DNA of 64,000 nucleotides from Siphonodentalium dalli (lineage: Eukaryota; Mollusca; Scaphopoda; Gadilida; Siphonodentaliidae), in contig CP136061.1 of the NCBI GenBank assembly GCA_032622095.1, positions 82,186,324 through 82,250,323 on the forward strand, in the 5' to 3' direction. The notes beneath the pieces were generated by a model. It saw only the letters and a program-made list of their open reading frames with translations. It had not been told where the DNA came from and did no database searches. The position numbers were made by a program, and so were the translations under genes. The stretch's first letter is position 1. Each line of letters opens with the position of its first letter. Shown here one piece after another: positions 11,155 to 22,600 of this stretch.

Positions 11155-12414
11155 TTAGTCTTAAAGTGATGTGAAACACTCATCTGAGCTGATCAAAACG
11201 GAATAACCAAGAATTATGTAAAAAAAAATAGGCAGAAAACAATGTCATTGTTTAAACTGAGGGGTTAAGGAAAGGGCCTTTGGCCCTTTTGACAATCCCG
11301 GGGTTAGCCCCCCCCAAATCACAATTTCACTGTCATTGTTTAATGTCACGCTGACCTCGCAAAAATTACATTTTATGACTTAATTTCTGATCATTTCAAA
11401 GAATATCATTTCTAATATTTCATGACATGACAAAATTAATACTGACATTTATCAGTGTATGGAAGGTCTTTGTCATATTTATTACTTATTTGCACTGAAG
11501 TGCAAATGATTTGCGCTTTAAAAATTTCCAGGATATATCAATGTGCTTGTATCTATTCTTATCAGTGTAATTTAATCGCATAGAGCATGCCATATTAATG
11601 GAAAAAAATTATCCAATTAGTGGATTGATTCATGAGCAGAGTCTGCTTGAAATACTACTGTGTGGCGAGTCATTCTTGTCTGCGAGCTAGCTCCTACTGA
11701 TGCCATGTACCGGTATGCATGGTTTGTATTTTGAAGAGGTAAAATTCGCTCGTAACCTCCACAGTAGTCATTTCACACCAGGTTCTATTCATAAACAGAA
11801 AACTGGAAATAAGCATGGTAATATTTTGGTTTACATTTCTTGGTCAATTTCTGGTCCATCCTTCATCAGTCTGCATCACTTTGTTTTACTTTTGCAACCA
11901 TTTCACCCCCTAATTTTATCATACCAGTGGAACATGTAGCATAAAGATTGTTCATATGGTTAAATTCAGTTTAAGTGAGCAGATTGTAACAAAATCTAGT
12001 GATATATCCTGAGATTTCACAGGATAATTGTTATTGTGGTTCATTAAATTCTTCCATCAAGGGAGTTACGGCCATTGCATTTAATATATATTTTGTTTAA
12101 ATGTTTGTATGCCAATTTCAGTTGTTATACATGTAGTTGAGACCCAATTTTTGGAAATGAAATGTGACACAGTCCACTTTTATATATTGTTAAATTCCTT
12201 TAATAAACACAAGAGTTATGGTATTTTCAAAGTTGAACAACATGTATATATGTATGTGCATTTGTTTAATCATACATATACAATATGTCATATTTTGCCT
12301 ATTCTCCTAGTGCCCAGATAAATGACTCAAGTCGTAACCAACCGATTCAATCAATATTTACGAAATATGGAGTTAAAAGTACATGTATCAGTAGCTATAA
12401 TCACAATTAGGCAC
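11155..12414. other. No gene recognised
   Basis: It contains a GGGTTAAGGAAAGGGCCTTTGG patch near 11263 and one TTTGCACTGAAGTGCAAAT palindrome near 11489-11510. No credible gene is seen; the frames at 11700-11939 and 12109-12321 look like chance. Confidence 0.55.
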
Positions 12415-12418
12415 TTAA

Positions 12419-13010
12419 AGGGGTACTGTACCCAAGATGTTGTTGTTGGTTTCTATAATCCCCGAGTCGGAGAATAAGGTAACAACTTTTCCATTTTTTG
12501 AAAGTCCGTTGAGTACGAAGTATTGTTACGGATGGAAAATTGACCGGAATGCAAAAATACAAATTGTCGTTGTCGAGTAATTTTTGTAAAGTTTTCAACC
12601 AAATGAATCAAATAAACATTATATTATATGCTTAGTAGTCCCATATACTCATTTAAGTTAGTGTACCGTCACTAGTCAATGAGTGGCTTGGGTTTTCTCC
12701 CCGTATAAGCATAATGTTTCAAACGATCGTGTGTGCAATTGTTTTCCTAATCCAGTATCCCTCAATTATAATTTGATTACGTTTTGTACACGGAAATTCG
12801 AATTTTAAGAGACGCCATTTTATGGCTGGAGCCATAAAATCAATTTATATTAAATTATTAACTTTTAAATTATTAAATTTTAAGATAGCCTATTAACCTG
12901 AGCGTTTACAGAATACATCTTCGACTCAAATTACTTATATTTCTATATAGTATCGATAATAGATCGTTGTTATCACCGGGAATTTATTGAAAATGGCGTA
13001 CAGTACCCCT
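12419..13010 (+). mobile_element. TTAA-flanked MITE, family 2 (copy A)
   Basis: 592 bp. TTAA lies at 12415-12418 and again at 13011-13014. The ends are AGGGGTACTGTAC and GTACAGTACCCCT, an exact 13 bp terminal inverted repeat. A copy in opposite orientation lies at 49479-50107, and both share a TTTATGGCTGGAG(C/T)CATAAAAT core. TTAA targets with purine-rich AGG/AGGG ends are the signature of Kolobok-type transposons. There is no transposase frame, so it is non-autonomous. Confidence 0.85.
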
Positions 13011-13014
13011 TTAA

Positions 13015-14836
13015 TCATACCATCTTTATTTATTAATTGCTAAATGTCCAGCATATGCTGATATACTGTCCTTGTATTATGCACCTTACAGACTGGCCTC
13101 CGACTAAGCAGTGTTCCAATCGGCCATGTATTCCTGTTATGTTTTTATTCTGCGATATCAAATTTATTATCTATATATGCTAAAATAGTATCAGTGAATA
13201 TAAAAACAGTGGAACCGCCACCAAATCCAACGCACACATGTGGGTGATACCAACTGCATAACCTTCAAAATGATTGTGCATATGTGGGATTATGTGCATA
13301 TCTTTATTTATCATAAAGTGAAAAACTTGGCAATTATGACACCTATACTACAAGCTCATATTTTGGTTCTGACTATTTTCAATAATTGCAGAAGAGTGGG
13401 CGGATTTTCATACTCTTCAAACTCAACAATTGAGCAGTGGCCTTTATCGGAACGTGTTTATATTTTATGAGTTTGTTTATGATGACACACCCCTCTCCTG
13501 TATAGTTTGTTTGTATCGATCTTTCCTTCATCACATTGGCATGTAATGTACTTATCCAAGGGATGTACTGACTGTATATGCCGTACATATGAGCATGGCT
13601 ATTTTTTTGTTAATTGTTTTTACATTTCTGCGGTTTACAGACATTGTATCTTTCCAATGATCAGCTTAGAAGAAAATTAACCTACCCATTCCATAGACAT
13701 ATGCTATCCAATGTAATGACTAATATTTTCAATCTGACTATTCTCATATCCAACCTCTAGTTAAATAGTGGCATCTTTGGATGCGTATGTGATGAAGTGG
13801 CAAAGCTGCCCAGTGGGTATGGTCCCATCATATGATGTCATTGAAAATTATTAACCCTGTCCACACATCATATGCTATTGTGATGTTATTCATTTGATCA
13901 TTCTCCTATTATATCTCCAGGTTGATGATGATCCACTTTACACTTGCATGGATTTTGGGACTAAAATTAACACATTCCATAGACACAATCATGTTAACTG
14001 ATAGGCAGATATTAAATTAACCATTCCACGTTGAACCAGGTTCAGTAATGAACACTATAAACCACCTATTGAATATTCTTATATCATTAGAGGTGATGTC
14101 CCATTTTAAAAGTCCCTCAATTGCATGTGGGCTGCATTACAATGTTATACCCGTATCTCAATCCTAAACAACATTCCAATCAAACAAAACTATATATCCC
14201 GTCTGCTTTACCTCAAGTGATATTTCTGTCACTTGAAGTAACATTTATTCCACGAGGAGCAGCGAGGAGAGGACTTTAAAAAAGCATTTTGCTTGTTGTC
14301 CAATCCTCTTCATAAATCTCTATATTTCTACATGTATATTGTGTCTGTGTTATATGTTTGATGTTTTTAAATAAATATTGTTTACACCAATAATCTGACC
14401 AATAATATCTGACTAAGCCGAAAGACTTTAATTGTTGTTGGTGGCGGTCTCTCACCTATGGTAGTTCAGTGTTTTGACAGTTAGTTGCAATCAGTGTTTG
14501 ATGGCCAAGAAGCCATGTCGGACTGAAAGAGTAAAGACATGCAAAACTAGATCAATCAACCCTAGCAAACGTCAAAAAGTATCTTTAGCGCAAAATAAGT
14601 AATCTTTATTCCTTTCATATCACATTCCTGTCATATCAGACACATTTTTGAAAATAAAATAAGATCTTAAATTCCTGCACATCAGACTTTTAAAAAGATA
14701 CAATACGAAACGCTCTTTATTCGTATTCAGATAATTCATTTCAATTCAATCGGTATTTGATGCATGTGTTTCTACGATAAGTTAAATATTGATTTTATAT
14801 CGACTTCCACTATGCAGCATGATATATACACAAAAG
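13015..14836. other. No gene recognised
   Basis: About 1.8 kb of AT-rich sequence without recognisable element ends or coding signal. The frames at 13240-13470 and 13379-13588 overlap on opposite strands and look spurious. Confidence 0.6.
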
Positions 14837-14985
14837 TTAGGCCCCATCAGAGTCATTTCCATCCACTGACTTCAAGGAGAACAAGCTCTGCCCAAATCCG
14901 TTCCGCCGAGGGCAGAGTTTGCCAACCTCTAATGTCGGGTATTCTTGAATGTCAGTGGGTGGAATTAGCTCTGATGTGTGCCTAA
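14837..14985. repeat. Imperfect hairpin / foldback, 149 bp
   Basis: TTAGGC plus CATCAGAGTCATTTCCATCC near 14837-14865 pairs with GGTGGAATTAGCTCTGATG and GCCTAA near 14958-14985. The ACTGACTTCAAG/CTTGAATGTCAGT arms and an inner CTCTGCCC/GGGCAGAG pair continue the fold almost to the centre. It is a MITE-like foldback with no coding potential. Confidence 0.7.
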
Positions 14986-15026
14986 ATTTTGTGGTAATCA
15001 CAAGATGTGCTTCATATTTTGTGCTT

Positions 15027-15095
15027 CACATTTTTATGTTTCAAGCTATGTGTGTTTTATACCACTGACTCATGCATTGCATATAAGTGTATATA
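15027..15095 (+). repeat. Direct repeat, left copy (partner at 15705-15770)
   Basis: CACATTTTTATG, then GTGTTTTATACCACTGACTC, ATGCATTG and TATATAG occur here and again at 15705-15770. The two copies flank the 15.1-15.7 kb block holding the tandem duplication and the near-perfect hairpin. Confidence 0.7.
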
Positions 15096-15183
15096 GCATA
15101 TTGTAATTCAATTGAGTATTTGTCACTAAAATCAAGTATTCTGATTGGCCGAGAGCGGCTAACTTTCGTTTTCGATTCACCGA

Positions 15184-15400
15184 CATCGGCCGCTTCAGCG
15201 TGCATCAAATCTGAATGTAGCACGGTCAAATGTAATCGGCGCAGAACGAGTAGCGAAACGAGCACACCCGCGCGTTGTCTATAGATACCGTTCATCGGCC
15301 GCTTCAGCGTGCATCAAATCTGAATGTGGTACGGTACAATTTGATCGGCGCAGAACGGAGTAGCGAAACGAGCCAACCCGCCCGCAGGAAATGGTTACGG
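15184..15400 (+). repeat. 109 bp tandem duplication
   Basis: CATCGGCCGCTTCAGCGTGC begins at 15184 and again at 15293. Both copies continue through ATCAAATCTGAATGT, AATCGGCGCAGAACG or GATCGGCGCAGAACG and TAGCGAAACGAGC. They are nearly identical and locally GC-rich compared with the surroundings. Open frames cross them on both strands but reflect the GC content, not a recognisable gene. Confidence 0.8.
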
Positions 15401-15551
15401 AACAGTGTTCCGAGTAACGCAATGGACACACCCAATGATTTGTGCACTGTAACAACGGCGAAATGAAAGTCTCGATTCGTGTCATGAAAATGACTAAATG
15501 ATACTTTTTATACAGTTTTTTTTGCAATTCCTTGCTAGATTGAATTACAAT

Positions 15552-15697
15552 GGAGATAAACGTACCCTGTTTCGTTGTACATTCTGGGATTCGAGCATGA
15601 AAACAGTTTGTGAACTCGCCGGCAAGCCTGCTCGTTCACAAACTGTTTTCATGCTCGAATCCCAGAATGTACAACGAAACAGGGTATGTTTATCTCC
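15552..15697. repeat. Near-perfect 64 bp inverted repeat (hairpin)
   Basis: The left arm at 15552-15615 starts GGAGATAAACGTACCCTG and ends CAGTTTGTGAAC. The right arm at 15634-15697 is its reverse complement except for one base by eye. The loop is 18 bases (15616-15633). A transcript would form a long, almost perfectly paired hairpin. It may be a foldback MITE or a source of hairpin small RNA. Confidence 0.9.
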
Positions 15698-15704
15698 TAA
15701 CTGT

Positions 15705-15770
15705 ACAGTACATTTTTATGTGTTACGCTACATGTGTTTTATACCACTGACTCATGCATTGTATATATAG
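15705..15770 (+). repeat. Direct repeat, right copy
   Basis: Partner of 15027-15095, with shared GTGTTTTATACCACTGACTC and ATGCATTG. It lies directly between the two hairpins. Confidence 0.7.
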
Positions 15771-15772
15771 AG

Positions 15773-15920
15773 GATCTACAACGAGTCCCCAGTTTATAGC
15801 GGAATTTACAAAACGAGTACAGTAAATTAGGTCTGGACCGAGCCTTTGGCGAGGTCCAGACCTAATTTACATTACAAGTTTTGTAATTTCCGATATAAAC
15901 TGGGGACGGGTTGTAGATTC
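15773..15920. repeat. Second hairpin / foldback, ~148 bp
   Basis: GATCTACAAC, GTCCCCAGTTTATA, CGGAATTTACAAAAC and AAATTAGGTCTGGACC on the left pair with GGTCCAGACCTAATTT, GTTTTGTAATTTCCG, TATAAACTGGGGAC and GTTGTAGATTC on the right, at roughly 85-90 percent. The inner GCC-TTT-GGC closes the loop. It lies 75 bp from the previous hairpin but is unrelated in sequence. Confidence 0.85.
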
Positions 15921-15939
15921 TATTTATTACATGATCCAA

Positions 15940-16335
15940 AACCTCGAAAAAACATACTTAAATCAACAAATGGGACGCGAAACTTACATCAGCTTCTATA
16001 AGGTATGCGATGACGTTTCACTTAACTATGCGTTGTTTGCCCGCGAAAAGAAATAGTCCCAGATAAATAAAGACTCTGTGTCCTATTTAATGGCGTATAT
16101 TTAATGGCATAACTTTTCAAGCTCTTCATTCATTATAGTTTGTTGGAAAAAGATTGGAAACTATAGTATTTTGAGATGTAGCGTACGGAATGTAAACAGG
16201 TAACAAACCGGAAGACACAGGTCACCTGGCACTATTTCCTGTTATTAAACGAACGTTTAATATCACAATTTATAGAATGGGTTTATTGAATGGAGTAAGG
16301 GTAGGATCATGTAATACAAGTATATATAGTATATT
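15940..16335 (+). repeat. Dispersed repeat, copy A (partner at 38600-38965)
   Basis: Shared landmarks in order are AAATCAACAAATGGGACG, GTTGTTTGCCC, AGAAATAGTCCCAGA, TTTAATGGCGT, GAATGTAAACAG, CCGGAAG, CTGGCACTATTTCCTGTTAT and GGATCATGT. The copy at 38600-38965 has the same series. No coding frame spans both copies, so this is an unclassified interspersed repeat. Confidence 0.75.
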
Positions 16336-17051
16336 GTATAGTACATTGAACATATACTATGATTGACATTAATTCCACCAGAATTCCTTGCATTATCACC
16401 AAAAGATGTTATGAAGCCAGCTAAAACACGACATAGAGTCACCAGATAACAAACATGAAGATATCGCCTGATTGGATGTTGGCCAGAAACATACATGTCC
16501 TGATGTCACGACGAAGAACCTAATAACGGTCTGTCTGTGTATATCAGTGTCGTGCTACAGCTATAAGAAATTGCCGCATTATGCTAATCATTATATCTAT
16601 ATGAACCAGGACATGTCGACACGATGTCACGAATAACCACATGGTCATGAATAGAGAATAGTGCAGTAACACAGATCTATGTTTTGTATATATATCATTT
16701 TACAATGTTTACTTATGATTGCAATAAACTATTTGAAAATTATTTGTTTCGTGGTTAGTATTATACTCTCCGAACCATTTCCGCATGAGTATCTTAACTC
16801 AGCAACCGATTTACTACTTGTTAGAAGTCCGGGGCGTGTTGACATGTTCGCATTTGTCCAGTATGACCCACATAAACTACCATATTGTACGAATGGACTT
16901 GTAATAATAACAGGGGGGGGGGTAACATTTTAGTGAGAATGCAGACGAAAATGGACAACACAACACGTTTTTCTCGCGAATAAAGCCTGCCTGCCAAATC
17001 CAATTTGGCAGATATTAATTATCAGCTATCAGCGGATAAACTAATCCATGA
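16336..17051. other. No gene recognised
   Basis: An ACATGTCCTGATGTCACGAC and CAGGACATGTCGACACGATG pair (16493 and 16606) suggests small rearranged repeats. A G-run of ten lies at 16912-16921. No gene is visible. Confidence 0.55.
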
Positions 17052-17059
17052 GACAGAAG

Positions 17060-17205
17060 TTTGTGTTCGGCTTTTCTATGCCGAACACAAACGCGTTATA
17101 CGAAACATCTAATAAAAAAGTCATTATTGAACCTAACTCCACCAAACTTCGTATAGTAATAATTTGAACGTGAATACACATGCCTATGAACTTTATAAGG
17201 TGGTT
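17060..17205 (+). repeat. Hairpin-headed repeat, copy 1 (copy 2 at 18077-18228)
   Basis: It starts with a perfect stem, GTGTTCGGC-TTTTCTAT-GCCGAACAC, followed by AAACGCGTT, CTCCACCAAAC, TCGTATAGTAATA and TATGAACTTTAT. The same series is at 18077-18228. In copy 1 it lies just outside the left arm of the long inverted repeat; in copy 2 it lies in the spacer. Confidence 0.8.
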
Positions 17206-17232
17206 GTAAATTTAGTAGACTGTAATATACAG

Positions 17233-18007
17233 AATTTCACCGCCTGGTGGGACCCATTTAAAAAAAATACATTCCCTGTGTCTAATCCTACATTTTGATA
17301 TACCATACGTCCCATTATATTGAATATACCAGCTGAAATCGATCCTGTAATTGTAAACATCGAGTCTATTTTTAGCTGTTTTATCGGCGCGTGTTTGCGT
17401 GTTCGCCATTGCAATATTCGCACTAAAACAGCCATATTGTAGCTAAAAACGAATGCACAGTATTCCACTGCGTTATTTGATACCCAAAACTTGTTGTTTG
17501 CTAGCGTATTCATCGAGAAATCTAAATTCTAAACATTAATGTCGAACGCAGTTTTTCGTGTTTGTGGCATTTTATGTTAGGTCAGTTGTCGACCGAATTA
17601 TGTAACTTCCGTTGTCCGGTCAGTGACGGGGTTAATATGTGTGGATAGGGCGAATGTGGATCTTTCGTGAGACACCAAAAAGGAGCCCTCTACGCGCTGT
17701 ATTCCTCGAGATATCGGCCGTCCCACGCAATTTGAAAATCCCGTCCCGCAGATTGTCATGCTATCCCAAATTCCACCCCATGTTAGGTCAGTTGTCGATC
17801 AAATAATGCAATTGATGGTGTCCGGTCAGTGGCGGGGTTAATATGTGTGGATAGGGCGAATATGGGCATTTCGTTAGACACCAAAATGAGCCCCCAACGA
17901 CCTGTATTCCTCGAGATATCGGCCGTCCCACGCAATTTGAAATTCTGTCCCGCAGATTGTCGTTTTGTCCCATATCCCATCCCATCCCGCAGATTGTCAT
18001 GTCCCGA
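17233..18007 (+). repeat. Long inverted repeat, left arm
   Basis: The outer end is AATTTCACCGCCTGGTGGGA and the inner end is GACAATC-type sequence ending TGTCATGTCCCG. The arm matches 18706-19460 in inverted orientation, about 95 percent by eye. Inside it is a ~208 bp tandem duplication (TGTTAGGTCAGTTGTCGA at 17575 and 17783; CTCGAGATATCGGCCGTCCC in both). Mirrored open frames of 60-100 codons in both arms arise from the shared DNA and are not evidence of genes. Confidence 0.85.
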
Positions 18008-18705
18008 GTTATATATATATCTCAAACGCTAACGTCACATCTATGTGTTAATTAATTACCGGTGACTGAGTGTCGAACATAAGCCTTGTGTTCGGCTTTT
18101 CTATGCCGAACACTAAACGCGTTTGACAAAATATCGAATAAAACACTTATTATTGGCACAAACTCCACCAAACATCGTATAGTAATAGTGTGAACATGAA
18201 TAAATATGTCTATGAACTTTATTCGTGAAATTTCCCATTATCTGGACTTGTGTTCGGTTATGTTCGGTTGTGTTCGGTTGTGTTCGGCTTTTATGAGGAA
18301 TTGATTATATATAAGCTCAATTTTCTCGCATTTTACGCAACGAAACAATACAATGTTATGCATCATTCGAAAGCATAGCCTCTCCCCTTCTTTAATATTG
18401 CAACATTTAATCACTACTTTTGATAACTAAGTGTATATTTGACCAGGAACGTCGAGCGGTGAATCGGAAATTAGCAAAAAAAAGAAAAAATTTCGAGTAA
18501 CAGGAATGAGAAACAGATATATAAGCTCAATTTTCTCGCATTTTACGCAATGAAACAATACATATCATATATAATTCGAAAGCATAGCCTCTCCACTTCA
18601 TGAATAATGCAATATTTAAACACTACTTTTGACCAATAAGCGTATATTTGGCCAGGAACGTCGAGCGGTGAATAAGAAATTATCAACAAAAAAACAAAAC
18701 AAATT
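18008..18705. repeat. Spacer of the long inverted repeat
   Basis: Holds the second hairpin-headed repeat (18077-18228), a short TTCGGTTGTG ladder at 18250-18290, and two direct copies (18310-18460 and 18520-18680) of a segment starting AAGCTCAATTTTCTCGCATT and ending ACGTCGAGCGGTGAAT. No gene. Confidence 0.75.
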
Positions 18706-19460
18706 CGGGACATGACAATCTGCGGGATGGGATGGGATATGGGACAAAACGACAATCTGCGGGACAGAATTTCAAATTGCGTGGGACGGCCGATATCTCG
18801 AGGAATACAGGGCGTAGGGGGCTCATTTTTGTGTCTAACGAAAGGCCCATATTCGCCCTATCCATACATCTTAATCCCGCCACTGACCGGACAACAGAAG
18901 TTGCATTATTTGATCGACAACTGACCTAACATGGGGTGGAATTTGGGATAGAATGACAATCTGCGGGACAGGATTTTCAAATTGTGTGGGACGGCCGATA
19001 TCTCGAGGAATACAGCGCGTAGAGGGCTCCTTTTGGTGTCTAACGAAAGGTCCACAGTCGCCCTATCCATACATATTAACCTCGCCACTGACCGGACACA
19101 GGCAGTTACATTATTCGGTCGACAAATGACCTAACATAAAATGCCACAAACACGAAAAACTGCGTTCGACATTAATGTTTATAATTTAGATTTCTCGATG
19201 AATACGCTAGCAAACAACCAGTTTTAGGTATCAAATAACGCAGTGGAATACTGTGCATTCGTTTTTAGTGCGAATATTGTAATGGCGAACACGCAAACAC
19301 GCGCCGATAAAACAGCTAAAAATAGACTCGATGTTTACAATTACAGGATCGATTTCAGCTGGTATATTCAATATAATGGGGCGTATAGTATATCAAAATG
19401 TAGGATTAGACACAGGGAATGTATTTTTTCTCCAAATGGGTCCACCAGGCGGTGAAATTG
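18706..19460 (-). repeat. Long inverted repeat, right arm
   Basis: Reverse complement of 17233-18007. The inner end CGGGACATGACAATCTGCGG lies at 18706 and the outer end GGCGGTGAAATT at 19460. It contains both halves of the 208 bp duplication. The outer ends form a terminal inverted repeat, but no clear target duplication was seen next to them. The whole structure is about 2.2 kb and could fold into a giant hairpin. Confidence 0.85.
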
Positions 19461-19917
19461 TTGCAGAAATTCGCTCCAAGATATTCGCACTTATTTTTTA
19501 TTTCAGTTGTGACTAAAAACCCAGATGCAAGCAATAAGCAAACAATGTTTGGTAGATGGTGCATACAATCATGCCTCAGTCATAGTCGAAATTTTAAATT
19601 ATGGTAGTGTCCAACATAGAAACGGAATTAGAAATCAAATATGTCTCAGCACCCAGAAGATGTGATATAATGAAATTAGATCATTGTTATATGCCGGTAG
19701 TGTGTACCAATAAAGTAAATACAATTAGTAAATACAATCAGTTTTAAGTGCATCAATATGCCAAGGTCATCACTGAGTTCATTTAACAAAATGTAACAAA
19801 GCATATATAGATTTTATGCTCATATTTTTCATACTAGTATGTGGCCATATATGTATGTTTATTTCAGTTGATGAGGCGGTGCAAAGTGTTAGAGAGCGTT
19901 GCAGGCATTGAGACAGC
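19461..19917. other. No gene recognised
   Basis: AT-rich. Its last ~60 bases probably already belong to the decayed LINE reading frame, but no motif is legible there. Confidence 0.5.
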
Positions 19918-21452
19918 CTTTCCCCGATTATTTTTTCCATATACCTAAATGACTTACATGAATACCTTATGAGTTGTGGATGTAACGGTTTCAACTTGCA
20001 AAAAAATAGAAATTCGGACACCGGCCTTTATCTTAAAATTCTCCTTCTGTTATATGCAGACGATACCATACTTATATCGAATACAAAGGAAGGGCTACAA
20101 CATTCATTAAATAAATTCACAGAATATTGCGATATCTGGAAGATGAAAGTAAACCTCTCGAAAACAAATGTTGTAATATTCGGAAGAAGTCGCAAGAAAA
20201 ATAAGGAAGCACAATTTAGTTTAAACTCTGAAAAAATAGAAGTTGTAAACAACTATAAATACCTCGGATCGGAGTTCAACAAATCAGGTAGATTCACCAG
20301 GGAAAGAAACATCAGATATAATATCGAAAAAAAGGAAATATATGCATTAATTAACACAGACCGCAGTAACAAACTGTCGGTCGAATCTATACTCGAAGTT
20401 TATGAAAAATCTATAATACCCATCATTACATACAGCGCCGAGATTTGGGGGTTTGAAAACCTTGAATGTTTCAGAAAAATAGAAACATGGTTTCTACATT
20501 TTATTCTTAACTTGAACAAGTCGACTTCCCAAACATTTATATACGGAGAGCTGGGAATCCTACCAATCGTGACGAAAATCAAGGCAAAACCCCTAATATA
20601 CTGGAGCAAGATAATATCTATGGAAAACACATGACTCCCCTACAACCTTTACACCATTATGAAAGAATCAAGTGCGAAGGAATCGATCAATATTCCATGG
20701 CTAAAATTTGTACGAACTGAACTAAATAACCTAGGTATGTCTTATACATGACAGAATCAATCAGTGAGTAGTGTCAAAATATTTTCTTGTGCTGTAAACC
20801 AGAAACTCACGCACGCATACATAACCGAATGGTGTTCGTCTTTGGATACATCAAACAAATTTGAGTTTTATAGATGTATAAAACCGAACATCGGTAGACC
20901 GAAGTATATATCCTTAGATGACAACAGCGCCTTATTGACCCTTCTAAGATTCAGAACTAGAAACCACAAATTACCAGTGGAAACTGGCTCATGGATAAAT
21001 ACTCCGTATTCCGATAGGAAATGAAACTTATGTATGGGAGCGCTAGCAGATGAATACCACACCATTCTTATATGCCCACTAAGAGACCTGAGATTTAAAT
21101 ATATTAAACCGTACTACTACAGTCGACCTAACGTTATGAAACTTCATGAACTATTTAACTCTAGCGGTACGAAAGCTATGAAAAAACTATCAATATTTAT
21201 TAAAAAGGCCCAGCGTGAGATAAACCACTCCTGGGGCTTAATAACGTGTTCCCCCCCATCCACCCCATCCCCCAGACGAAAGCTATACACATGGCTGCCA
21301 ACATTTCTTATGAATACACAAATATCCTGTTTAATTCCCAATATATTCATATATCCATATATATATATCATTGTGTACTATAACACATCTCTTCTCAATA
21401 TGTATTGTAATACGATGAGATCATGAGAGTATCAAATAAATTGAATTGAATT
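19918..21452 (+). pseudogene. LINE (non-LTR retrotransposon), decayed 3' half
   Basis: One reading frame runs from 19918 to 21423. It shows DSLSPIIFSIYLNDL (19912-19956 region), the reverse-transcriptase catalytic YADD at 20053-20064, then KVNLSKTNVVIFGR, YKYLGSEFNKSG, ITYSAEIWG and LGILPI, the thumb and connection motifs of LINE reverse transcriptases. A C-terminal block with ADEYHTILICPL is common in invertebrate LINEs. Three in-frame TGA codons interrupt it (20632, 20749, 21022), so it cannot encode a full protein. The endonuclease and the N-terminal part of the RT are absent: a 5'-truncated copy. The 3' end carries the tail AAATAAATTGAATTGAATTT (21430-21452), a short AATTG repeat typical of CR1/L2/Jockey-like LINEs. 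Clade is not assigned. Confidence 0.9.
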
Positions 21453-22600
21453 TCGTGGACCAAGGATTTTATTTGGCTGCATTGCGTACTATGTCTAGCA
21501 GTTGTAAATATATTGGATTATAAACGAATAAAGATGTTATGTAAATAGAGGACCAAACATATCATAAATCGCCAAATCAAATAACTAACCTGAATAGGAC
21601 CCATAAATAAAAAGTCCCAAAGGGAAGTCACACACTCCCATTCAATGTGGGTAATTGTGCCGAGCCTCAACTGATCGAGCTCGAGTGCTAAAATAAGTGC
21701 AAAACAGCACAAGCACTTTAAACTTAAAAACATTTTAGCACGTTGTGCTATAACCAAATATGTGTGCACACAACATAAGTGCAACGTCTAGGCACTAGAC
21801 AAAAAAACTTTAAAGCTGCCAGACCATGTCTGTCGGTCCAAAGCCCGGATAAAAGCTGGTGGGAGTTTTTTTATATACGAAATTTAATTTAATAAACGTG
21901 TTCACACTCATGTAAAACGGAGAAGATATTCAACCCGAGAACAAACATATATATTTGTTCTTGTGATTAGTTAAGTGAGTGTATTTCAGTTAAAATTTAT
22001 CTATCGATGTCTATATACTGTACAGATTTCAGATATTATAACGCGTTATTTAATGCATATATGGTATTTTATAAGCTTGTTCTTAGTTGCCCTCGGTAAA
22101 GACGCACACCCGTTGATGTGGGTAAATGCGCACAACTCTCCTTTATTTATAGGGTAGCCAATAAAGAGCGTTTGTTGAAGCATTTATTGCGAGGGTCTTA
22201 ATTGCAACTAAGAGTCCTTTAACATCATGTCTCCATAAAAAAAACTGGTAATTTGTTTACTCAGAAGCCACAAAATGCATATTATCTTTGATAATTCCAA
22301 TTAACAAAAATATTCCTGATGCATAATGCCCCATTATCGGTATAGTCCATGAGCCAGGACCGAGCATGGTACCATTTAGGTGGGCAAATTCTATCAACAT
22401 TTTTCTCAAAGCTTATAAGCTGAAGTTTATCTGAGGGCTGGGGCGCACTGTGGCAGTGTAGCTTAGTGTGCAAAATTTGTGTTTCCATGGCAACGGAGGG
22501 TGTTCTTGGCCAGTGTACAACATATGCCTATAATGGTTTACAACTAGAACGTTTAATGCAGTAACTCTATCTTTGCATTGCTATGGGGTGATACCCTTGG
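21453..22600. other. No gene recognised
   Basis: AT-rich sequence with frames only on scattered strands. At 22150-22175 CAATAAAGAGCG resembles a word in the family 1 MITEs but there is no further similarity. Confidence 0.55.

Noticed and set aside
17193-17513. 106-codon frame mirrored at 19243-19455
   Set aside because: Present twice because the DNA is an inverted repeat; no domain, and the frames are not preserved better than the DNA.
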